Below are positions 57,818 through 64,000 of a DNA stretch of 64,000 bases, piece after piece (position 1 is the stretch's first letter; each line of letters begins with the position of its first letter). The notes beneath the pieces were generated by a model. It ran no database searches and had not been told where the DNA came from. It saw only the letters and a program-made list of their open reading frames with translations. This DNA comes from Paraburkholderia sp. D15 (GTDB lineage Bacteria > Pseudomonadota > Gammaproteobacteria > Burkholderiales > Burkholderiaceae). A program made the position numbers and the translations under genes. The stretch covers positions 2,356,001 through 2,420,000 of the forward strand of contig NZ_CP110395.1 in the NCBI RefSeq assembly GCF_029910215.1. The letters are read 5' to 3'.

Positions 57818-59062
57818 TCACGCCCGCAACAGCGGCAGCGGCTCGAAGCGCTGCTGCAGAATCGCGGACGAATCAAGTCCCCACCACGGTCCCAGCACCG
57901 TCGCATAGATCTGCCGGAAATCCACACCGACCGGCAGATTGCCGTTGCCGTCGAGTCGCGCGAGCACCGGCGGCACGCCGTACAGGCCGCCGCGCACGCG
58001 TCCGCCCATCACGAAATGCGGCGCCACCGTGCCGTGATCGGTACCGTTGCTCTGGTTCTCGCGCGGACGCCGCCCGAACTCCGCGTATGTCATCACCAGC
58101 GTGTCGTCCCAACGGCCGAGCTCGACGAGCGCCGACTTCAGCGACGCGAACCCTTCCGCCAATTGTTTGAGCAGCGACGCCTGCTGCCCCGGCTGGTTCT
58201 GGTGCGTATCGAAACCGTTCAGCGTCAGACGGATCACCGCGACGCCCTGCCCGCGCTTCGGTTTTTCCCGCGGCGGACCGCCCGCGGGCGAAGGCTGCAA
58301 CGTGTCGCCGGCGGCCAGCACCTGCATCGCGGTCTTGATCGAGCCGCCGAACGCGCCGCCCGGAAACACGGTCTTCAACTGCGCCTGACCTTGCGTGGGA
58401 CGCAGCCGGTCGGCCGCTTTCACGATGTCGTTCTCGACGTCGAGAATGTGCGCGAGTTCGGGGTTGCGCTCATGCAGCGAGACCGGCGTCACGAGACGCG
58501 ATGCCTTGACGAACTGCGCCGGATTCACGAGCGCGATGGCGCGTGCGCCGTTCGCGAGCGGCCCCATCTCGGCGCTGCCGATCACCACGCCGTCGGCGGC
58601 GAAACCGGACGGCACCGGCGACTGCGCGAAGGCACGCGTGAGCCAGCCTTCGCGCAGATACTGATCGGAGCGCGACGCGGTATCCCAGATCTCGATCGAA
58701 CGGAAATGCGACAGGTTCGGCTGCGCATAGCTCACGCCTTGCACGATCGCCAGTTGCTGGCTCTGCCACAGCGGCATCAACGCCTGCAACGAGGGATGCA
58801 GCGCGGTGCGCTCATCGAGCTGGATAGCCTGCTCGCGCTTGATACCGATGTTCTTGCGCAGCTGATAGTAAACAGGATCGGCGAACGGGATCACGGTGTT
58901 CAACCCGTCGTTGCCACCCTTGAGTTCGACGAGGATCAGCAGGTTGTCGTAGCCGCGAGCCGACGTGCCGCCCAACCCTTCCTGCTGCGCGCCGAACGCG
59001 CGCGGCAGCCAGAGCGCGGCGCTCGCGGCGGCGCCCATCGAGAGAAAGCTGCGTCGTTTCAT
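57818..59062 (-). CDS. Exported DUF1501 (sulfatase-like) protein
   Basis: The protein has 414 residues from the ATG at 59062 (GAGGTG upstream). KRRSFLSMGAAASAALWLP is a Tat-like signal. The domain has LLILVELKGGNDGLNTVIPF, ALHPSLQALMPLW, NLSHFRSIEIWDTA and TYAEFGRRPRENQSNGTDHG, the alkaline-phosphatase-superfamily pattern. It follows the DUF1800 gene by 74 bp; the two families almost always occur as a pair. Function unknown. Confidence 0.93.
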   Translation of the reverse strand: MKRRSFLSMGAAASAALWLPRAFGAQQEGLGGTSARGYDNLLILVELKGGNDGLNTVIPFADPVYYQLRKNIGIKREQAIQLDERTALHPSLQALMPLWQSQQLAIVQGVSYAQPNLSHFRSIEIWDTASRSDQYLREGWLTRAFAQSPVPSGFAADGVVIGSAEMGPLANGARAIALVNPAQFVKASRLVTPVSLHERNPELAHILDVENDIVKAADRLRPTQGQAQLKTVFPGGAFGGSIKTAMQVLAAGDTLQPSPAGGPPREKPKRGQGVAVIRLTLNGFDTHQNQPGQQASLLKQLAEGFASLKSALVELGRWDDTLVMTYAEFGRRPRENQSNGTDHGTVAPHFVMGGRVRGGLYGVPPVLARLDGNGNLPVGVDFRQIYATVLGPWWGLDSSAILQQRFEPLPLLRA

Positions 59063-59136
59063 CCTGCACCTCGATCGATTGTTTGCGTTGTTCAGACCGT
59101 TGCTTCGCGCGACCCGTCGTGATGCGCGCCGGGCGC

Positions 59137-60876
59137 TCACTTCAATTGATAAGCCGGGTCCATCAGCAGCGCTTCCAGATAGGCGCTCGCGGTCGAATCG
59201 GTTTCGATCGCATCGACCGGCGTCAGCGGCAGGACCGCGTGCTGCAGCTGCAGTTCCGCCGACAGGCCCGGCTTCGCGGTCGGCGCGGTGTTATAGCGGG
59301 CGAGCCACGTGTCGATATCGAAGCGTACGCCTCCTTGCCCGCCCTGGCCCGTTCGCGCCATCACATGTTGCAACTGCGGTTGTAACGGCGGATTACCGCG
59401 CGTGGCGACAGCCGCCGACGCGTTGATCGTCTGACCACCCGGAGCCGTCGAGCCTCGCGCCGCGAGATCGCCGCTCGCCGGACCGGCCGCTGCGCCCTTC
59501 CCGTTCACCGGCTTGCTCATCGCACGCGGCCTGCCCGCCTCGGTCGCGCGAAACAACTGCTCGACGAATTGCTTGCGGGCCAGCAGTGTCGAACTATTGA
59601 TCCACGTCGTGCCGCCCGGCCAGCCCTTCACGTTCGGCGGATAGAACAGGTTCTCGCCAAGCGTGCGGATCTGCGCGGCAAATGGCGTGGTGTTGTCGTA
59701 ACCGATGTCGAACGCCCGCAGCGTGCCGACCACGAATTCCGCCGGCGATTTCACCAGCACGCCGCGATCGTCGTCGGCCCAGAACGCGTCGCTCATGAAG
59801 AGACCTCGCAGCGCGACCTTGATGTCGTAATGGCTCGCGCGAAAGCGCGCGGCGATCGGCGCGATACGCGCCGGGTCCGGCGTATCGGAGACGAACTCGC
59901 GCCACAGCTTGTCCGTGACGAAGGTGGCCGTCTCCGGCCGCGCGAGCAGGATGTCGAGCACCTGATCGCCGTCGAACGGACCGGCTTCGCCGAGCACCGT
60001 CTTCTCGCCGTCGTCGTGCTGGTTTGCGCGCCATACGTACGCCTGCGTGTCGGGATCGAGACTCCAGCCGGTGTACGCGCGCGCTGCTTCCGACACGTCG
60101 CGCTGCGTGTAATGGCCTTCGCCGAGGGTGAACAGCTCCATCACTTCGCGCGCGAAGTTTTCGTTGGGCTTGCCCTTGCGATTGCTTGCGCCGTCCAGGT
60201 ACTGCAGCATCGCGGGATCTTTCGCGACGTCGTGCAGCATTTCGCCGAAGTTGCCGAGCGCGTCGCGTCGCAGCAGCATGTTCTGCTGCGCCATCTGCTG
60301 CGGATAGCCGACCTTGTCCTGTCCCGACGTGAAGTGGTTCGACCAGAACAAGGTCATGCGTTCGGTCAGCGGCGATGGCGTCGCGAGCATTTCGCGCACC
60401 CACCATGCGCGTAGCGCTTCGTAACGCTGGCCGCGCAGACGCTGTTCGTCGCGGCGCTGGTCGTCGGTCCAGGCTTTGCGTTCGTCGCGCGTCGGAACCG
60501 GTTCGAGCACCCAGTCGGGCAGCGGCGTCGACGCTTCGGTGCGGGTGCCCGCCAGCACTTTATCGACGGCCTGCTCGCGCGTGAGTCCGACGTATTGCGC
60601 AAGCTCGGCGCTGTCCGGCGCGAAGCCGACGCGGGTGAGGAAGAAGCGCGCGTCGTCGGCATCCAGCAACGCGGCCTGCCCGCTCTCCGGGCTAGCGGTC
60701 ACGTCGGATGCCGCGGTGGCCGCGGCGGCCGCGCGATGCTTGACGTGCGGACCGTGAGGAACACCCGGCTGATCGGCCCAGGCCGGCCAGGCGTACGCCG
60801 CGGCAAGCAGGGTGGCCGATGCGGCTAGCGCACAAACGCGATAGCCGCGATTACCACGTGCTGGCAATTTCATCAT
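59137..60876 (-). CDS. Exported DUF1800 protein
   Basis: The protein has 579 residues. A signal peptide (VCALAASATLLAAAYAWPAWA) precedes the domain. Signatures are ARFFLTRVGFAPDSAEL, RMTLFWSNHFTSGQDKV, NENFAREVMELFTLGEGHYTQ and EAARAYTGWSLD, followed by NVKGWPGGTTWINSSTL. A stretch around 450-500 (AAAGPASGDLAARGSTAPGG) is low-complexity. It is the upstream partner of the DUF1501 gene; both are exported, so they probably act together in the periplasm or envelope. Confidence 0.93.
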   Translation of the reverse strand: MMKLPARGNRGYRVCALAASATLLAAAYAWPAWADQPGVPHGPHVKHRAAAAATAASDVTASPESGQAALLDADDARFFLTRVGFAPDSAELAQYVGLTREQAVDKVLAGTRTEASTPLPDWVLEPVPTRDERKAWTDDQRRDEQRLRGQRYEALRAWWVREMLATPSPLTERMTLFWSNHFTSGQDKVGYPQQMAQQNMLLRRDALGNFGEMLHDVAKDPAMLQYLDGASNRKGKPNENFAREVMELFTLGEGHYTQRDVSEAARAYTGWSLDPDTQAYVWRANQHDDGEKTVLGEAGPFDGDQVLDILLARPETATFVTDKLWREFVSDTPDPARIAPIAARFRASHYDIKVALRGLFMSDAFWADDDRGVLVKSPAEFVVGTLRAFDIGYDNTTPFAAQIRTLGENLFYPPNVKGWPGGTTWINSSTLLARKQFVEQLFRATEAGRPRAMSKPVNGKGAAAGPASGDLAARGSTAPGGQTINASAAVATRGNPPLQPQLQHVMARTGQGGQGGVRFDIDTWLARYNTAPTAKPGLSAELQLQHAVLPLTPVDAIETDSTASAYLEALLMDPAYQLK

Positions 60877-61100
60877 GGGTCATCCGGGTCGGCCCTACGT
60901 TATGAAAGGCGTTCGCGCATCCTGCCGAAAGATCGGCCAACGACAGCCAGCGCTCCGCTCTGACGACTCAACGGCAGACTGGACGGGAAAGTTGACGGGG
61001 GAAGTGCAACGAAATTTTTCAGCGCGGAGGGCGCGCAGCGGACAAAACGGACAGGCAAGGGATGAGCAAGACAGCGGCCCACGGCCGGGCACGAAAATGG

Positions 61101-61427
61101 CTACCGCTTATAGAGTTCGCGGACGGCGTCTTCGATATGCTGACGTAACAGACGCCGTTCGTCGGGCGTCATATGACCATCACGGCGGCGTTGATCGAGA
61201 TCGGGGGGGACGGCGGTGCGCAACATCACATCGGATGCGGGACGTTCGACAGGCAGGTTGTGGCGATTCGACCTACCGTTGCCTTGCCTGGGCGCGCGCT
61301 CGCTCGCGGCTCTGTCGGCGGAAGGCTGGGCATGGGCGAGCGTCGGTCCCAGTGAGCCTGCAAGCGTTCCGGCAACTGCCAGTGCAACAACGCTCAAGCG
61401 CACATTCGGCCAAACCCCTCCCATCAT
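61101..61427 (-). CDS. Small exported protein of unknown function
   Basis: The protein has 108 residues from the ATG at 61427, chosen because AAGGGA lies six bases upstream; another ATG lies at 61451. The signal peptide (LSVVALAVAGTLAGSLGPTLAHA) should be cleaved after AHA. The mature protein is basic and disordered, ending in a conserved-looking helix MTPDERRLLRQHIEDAVRELY. It is divergent from ompR-envZ. The ending recalls small exported proteins common in Burkholderiales, but I cannot name a family. Confidence 0.65.
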   Translation of the reverse strand: MMGGVWPNVRLSVVALAVAGTLAGSLGPTLAHAQPSADRAASERAPRQGNGRSNRHNLPVERPASDVMLRTAVPPDLDQRRRDGHMTPDERRLLRQHIEDAVRELYKR

Positions 61428-61621
61428 CTTGTTCCCTTCGTGGCGCGGCAAACGGCTACCTCAAATGCGTATACAGACCCCAGCAACGAACCGGGTGCAA
61501 AGCCCGGGAATAAGCCGGGTGCGAGAGTGTTTAGTCGAGTGAAGTATCCACCGAACAGCCGCATTCAGTAAAGCAGTCTACCTGCCCGTCCTTTACGTCG
61601 TGCCACAGTGCGGGTAAATTT

Positions 61622-61637
61622 TGTAACTGACTGTAAC
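61622..61637 (+). promoter_or_regulatory. Tandem TGTAAC motifs upstream of ompR
   Basis: TGTAAC occurs at 61622-61627 and 61632-61637, exactly 10 bp apart and 54 bp before the ompR start. OmpR-family regulators bind tandem half-sites with about 10-bp spacing, so autoregulation is a reasonable guess. A TTAAAT follows at 61641. Confidence 0.4.
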
Positions 61638-61690
61638 CCGTTAAATGAAGCAAACGCGCACCACTTTCTAATCGCGCTAAGATGCCGACC

Positions 61691-62416
61691 ATGGAAACTA
61701 AAAACCCTTCGAAAATCCTCGTCGTCGACGACGATCCACGCCTGCGCGATCTGCTGCGCCGCTACCTCGGTGAACAAGGCTTCAATGTCTATGTCGCCGA
61801 AAACGCGCCGTCCATGAACAAGCTGTGGGTACGTGAGCGTTTCGATCTGCTCGTGCTTGATCTGATGCTGCCCGGCGAGGACGGCCTGTCCATCTGCCGC
61901 CGTCTGCGCGGCAGCAACGACCGCACGCCGATCATCATGCTGACGGCCAAGGGTGAAGACGTCGACCGCATCGTCGGCCTGGAAATGGGCGCCGACGACT
62001 ATCTGCCCAAGCCGTTCAACCCGCGCGAACTGGTCGCGCGCATCCACGCGGTGCTGCGTCGCCAGTCGCCGTCGGAACTGCCGGGCGCGCCGTCGGAAAC
62101 CACCGAGGTGTTCGAGTTCGGCGAGTTCGCGTTGAACCTCGCCACCCGCACGCTCACCAAGGCCGGCCAGGAAATCCCGTTGACCACGGGCGAGTTCTCG
62201 GTGCTCAAGGTGTTCGCGCGTCATCCGCGTCAACCGCTGTCGCGTGAAAAGCTGATGGAGCTCGCGCGCGGCCGCGAATACGAAGTGTTCGACCGTAGTC
62301 TCGACGTGCAGATCTCGCGTCTGCGCAAGCTGATCGAGCCGGACCCGGGCAGCCCGCGCTTCATTCAAACCGTCTGGGGTCTCGGCTATGTGTTCATCCC
62401 CGACGGTGCAGCCTGA
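61691..62416 (+). CDS. ompR: OmpR-family response regulator
   Basis: The protein has 241 residues from the ATG at 61691 (METKNPSKILVVDDDPRLR); an ATG three codons earlier (61682) is the alternative. The receiver domain has D13/D14 in the acid pocket, phospho-acceptor D57 in LLVLDLMLPGEDG, T85 in MLTAKG and K107 in YLPKPF. The C-terminal winged helix ends SRLRKLIEPDPGSPRFIQTVWGLGYVF, given in part. It controls envelope genes in answer to EnvZ, whose gene follows 44 bp downstream. Confidence 0.95.
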   Translation: METKNPSKILVVDDDPRLRDLLRRYLGEQGFNVYVAENAPSMNKLWVRERFDLLVLDLMLPGEDGLSICRRLRGSNDRTPIIMLTAKGEDVDRIVGLEMGADDYLPKPFNPRELVARIHAVLRRQSPSELPGAPSETTEVFEFGEFALNLATRTLTKAGQEIPLTTGEFSVLKVFARHPRQPLSREKLMELARGREYEVFDRSLDVQISRLRKLIEPDPGSPRFIQTVWGLGYVFIPDGAA

Positions 62417-62460
62417 GTTTGCTCTCGCCTCCTGTTTTTGATCTCAGATAAGAAGGGCCC

Positions 62461-63810
62461 ATGCGGATCGACCGGCGCCTCCTGACGCTCGCGTTCGGCG
62501 GCCTTTTCTGGCGGACCTTTCTGTTGATCGCGCTGTTGATCGCAGTGAGTCTCGCCGCGTGGTTCCAGAGCTTCCGGGTGATCGAACGCGAGCCGCGCGC
62601 GCAGCGCGTGGCCCTGCAACTGGTCGCGATCGTGAAGCTCACGCGCACCGCCCTCCTTTATTCCGATCCCGACCTGCGGCGCGCCCTGCTGCAGGATCTG
62701 GAGAGCAATGAAGGCGTGCGCGTGTATCCGCGCGAAACCTCCGACAAGTACAAGCTCCAGCCCGACGAGTCGCTGAACCGGCTGATCGAACACGACATTC
62801 GCGGCCGGCTCGGCGACGACACCGTGATCGCGCAGAGCGTGAACGACATCCCCGGCGTGTGGATCAGCTTCAAGATCGACGACGACGACTACTGGGTCGC
62901 GCTCGACCGCGATCAACTCGATAACGCGACCGGTCTGCAATGGGCTGGCTGGGGCGTGTTCGCGCTGGCGCTGTCGCTGTTCGGCGCGGCCTTCATCACG
63001 AGTCTGGTGAACCGGCCGTTCGCACGTCTTGCGATGGCCGCGCGCAAGGTCGGCTCGGGCCAGTCGCCCGAACCGTTGCCCGAGCGCGGCATGGGTGTGG
63101 CCGCCGAAACCAATCGCAGTTTCAACCAGATGGTGCAGGATCTCGAACAGCTCGAAGCCGATCGCGCGCTGATGCTCGCGGGCATCTCGCACGATCTGCG
63201 CACGCCACTCGCGCGGCTGCGGCTCGAAACCGAAATGAGCCCGTCCGATCAGAGCACGAAGGACGCGATGGTCGACGACATCGAGCAGATGGACATGATC
63301 ATCGGCCGCTTCCTCGATTACGCGCGGCCGGTGCAGCGCGTGCCGGAACCCGTCGACCTGTCGGTGATCGCCGGCGAACTCGCCGCGCGCATGCAGAGCG
63401 AGGACAGCATGCGGCTGATCACGCGGCTGGCGCCGTCGGCGGTGATCGAGGCCGACGAGACCGACATGCGTCGCGTGGTCGGCAATCTGCTGGAGAACGC
63501 GCGCAAGTATGGCCTGAGCGACGGCGACGGCATCCCGCACGTGATTCTGGAGACGCGCGTGTCGCACTCGCGCGTCGAGCTTTCGGTGGTCGACGAAGGC
63601 CCCGGCATTCCGGAAGATCAACTCGCGCTCGTCACGCGGCCGTTCTATCGTGTGAATTCGGCGCGCACCCAGGCGAACGGCACGGGCCTGGGCATGGCAA
63701 TTGTGCAGCGGCTCGTCGGCCGTTATCGCGGCGCGCTGCGTCTGCGCAATCGCACGCCAGGCCCGGGACTCGAAGTCACGATCGAGTTCCCGCTCGCCAA
63801 GGGCGCTTGA
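62461..63810 (+). CDS. envZ: EnvZ-type sensor histidine kinase
   Basis: The protein has 449 residues. TM1 is at about 16-34, a periplasmic sensor of about 125 residues follows, and TM2 lies at 161-183. HAMP then leads to the H-box GISHDLRTPLARLR with H244, the N-box VVGNLLENARKYG, and the G-boxes DEGPGIP and GTGLGMAIVQRLV. It phosphorylates and dephosphorylates OmpR in osmotic or acid sensing. The periplasmic domain is acidic at its end (KIDDDDYWVALDRDQ). Confidence 0.95.
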   Translation: MRIDRRLLTLAFGGLFWRTFLLIALLIAVSLAAWFQSFRVIEREPRAQRVALQLVAIVKLTRTALLYSDPDLRRALLQDLESNEGVRVYPRETSDKYKLQPDESLNRLIEHDIRGRLGDDTVIAQSVNDIPGVWISFKIDDDDYWVALDRDQLDNATGLQWAGWGVFALALSLFGAAFITSLVNRPFARLAMAARKVGSGQSPEPLPERGMGVAAETNRSFNQMVQDLEQLEADRALMLAGISHDLRTPLARLRLETEMSPSDQSTKDAMVDDIEQMDMIIGRFLDYARPVQRVPEPVDLSVIAGELAARMQSEDSMRLITRLAPSAVIEADETDMRRVVGNLLENARKYGLSDGDGIPHVILETRVSHSRVELSVVDEGPGIPEDQLALVTRPFYRVNSARTQANGTGLGMAIVQRLVGRYRGALRLRNRTPGPGLEVTIEFPLAKGA

Positions 63811-63823
63811 GTTCCAATGCGCG

Positions 63824-63848
63824 TCTGGAAGCAATCACTGCTTCCAGA
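63824..63848 (+). terminator. 10-bp inverted repeat after envZ (possible terminator)
   Basis: TCTGGAAGCA (63824-63833), loop ATCAC and TGCTTCCAGA (63839-63848) form a perfect hairpin 14 bp past the envZ stop. No U-tract follows, so termination may be weak or the hairpin may protect the transcript end. Confidence 0.5.
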
Positions 63849-63880
63849 TAGCCGCCGCGGCCATCGGCCGCGTTGAATAA

Positions 63881-63938
63881 TAACTATCCGGGTGGTTAGT
63901 CAAAAACTATTGAACGGATAGGTCAATAGAACTATAGT
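63881..63938 (+). promoter_or_regulatory. Sigma-70 promoter with overlapping palindromes at the right edge
   Basis: TTGAAC (63910-63915) and TATAGT (63933-63938) with a 17-bp spacer form a good promoter reading right. CTATTGA (63907-63913) and TCAATAG (63923-63929) are perfect inverted repeats over the -35 and spacer. TAACTATCCGGGTGGTTA (63881-63898) is an 18-bp palindrome matching at 14 positions, and GCTCGT/ACGAGC (63955-63970) a small hairpin in the leader. The gene controlled lies beyond the window. Confidence 0.55.
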
Positions 63939-64000
63939 GATCAACGTGTAACGCGCTCGTTATGACGAGCCAGTAGCCTCAGACATGCTGTTTTTCCAAC

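Overview
The window is about 64 kb of a GC-rich proteobacterial chromosome with dense genes, short intergenic gaps and strong GC bias at third codon positions. Gene content and order (ppiD, tRNA-Asp, tRNA-Val, hupB, lon, clpX, clpP, tig; mltG-tmk-holB; ompR-envZ; purL next to a parvulin, bolA and yciB) and the protein sequences point to Burkholderia sensu lato, most likely a Paraburkholderia main chromosome. This is inference from memory of the families, not from a search. I see no prophage, insertion sequence, CRISPR array or rRNA operon. Most of the window is ordinary core genome.

Layout. 1-8.3 kb (minus strand): a glycosyltransferase cut by the window edge, a predicted ATPase, trehalose-6-phosphate synthase otsA, an MscS channel, a Rap1a/Tai-like exported protein, an ankyrin protein, a TatD nuclease and a GNAT acetyltransferase. 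8.4-11.2 kb (minus): mltG-tmk-holB. 11.2-14 kb (plus): ygfZ, an AbrB/PIN toxin-antitoxin pair and a TANGO2-like gene. 14-25.3 kb (mostly minus): lipid and acyl-CoA metabolism (hydrolase, SDR, MDR oxidoreductase, hotdog thioesterase, thiolase, fused enoyl-CoA hydratase/3-hydroxyacyl-CoA dehydrogenase, acyl-CoA ligase), interrupted by a divergent MocR regulator/DUF2917 pair. 25.4-29.4 kb (plus): selO, msrB, yciB, bolA and an exported parvulin. 29.7-33.8 kb: purL. 34-35.5 kb: an unusual protein with nine 11-residue repeats and an aspzincin-like metallopeptidase domain. 35.7-42.8 kb: an FAD oxidoreductase, nnr, pgi, a LolD/YbbA-type ATPase divergent from a GDSL esterase, and a small lipoprotein. 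42.9-52.2 kb (minus): the proteostasis block ppiD, two tRNAs, hupB, lon, clpX, clpP, tig. 52.8-57.8 kb: glycerate kinase, MarR, DUF3999, a small unknown protein, tRNA-Leu and a divergent squalene/phytoene-synthase-fold protein. 57.8-61.4 kb: an exported DUF1800/DUF1501 pair and a small exported protein. 61.7-63.8 kb: ompR-envZ, then a promoter with palindromes leading off the right edge.

How genes work together. The three-gene run at 20.2-25.3 kb can activate a fatty or carboxylic acid and carry out the hydration, oxidation and thiolysis steps of beta-oxidation. lon and clpP each carry a heat-shock (sigma-32) type promoter with the same spacing, and several genes of that block end in their own terminators, so they can be expressed separately despite the shared orientation.

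The strongest candidate for something undescribed is the repeat-metallopeptidase protein at 34053-35525. Secondary points are a 17-bp duplication at the start codon of the synthase-fold gene, degenerate aspartate-rich motifs in that same protein, a near-perfect inverted repeat between the MocR gene and its divergent neighbour, and in-frame minisatellites inside an SDR enzyme and the MocR linker.
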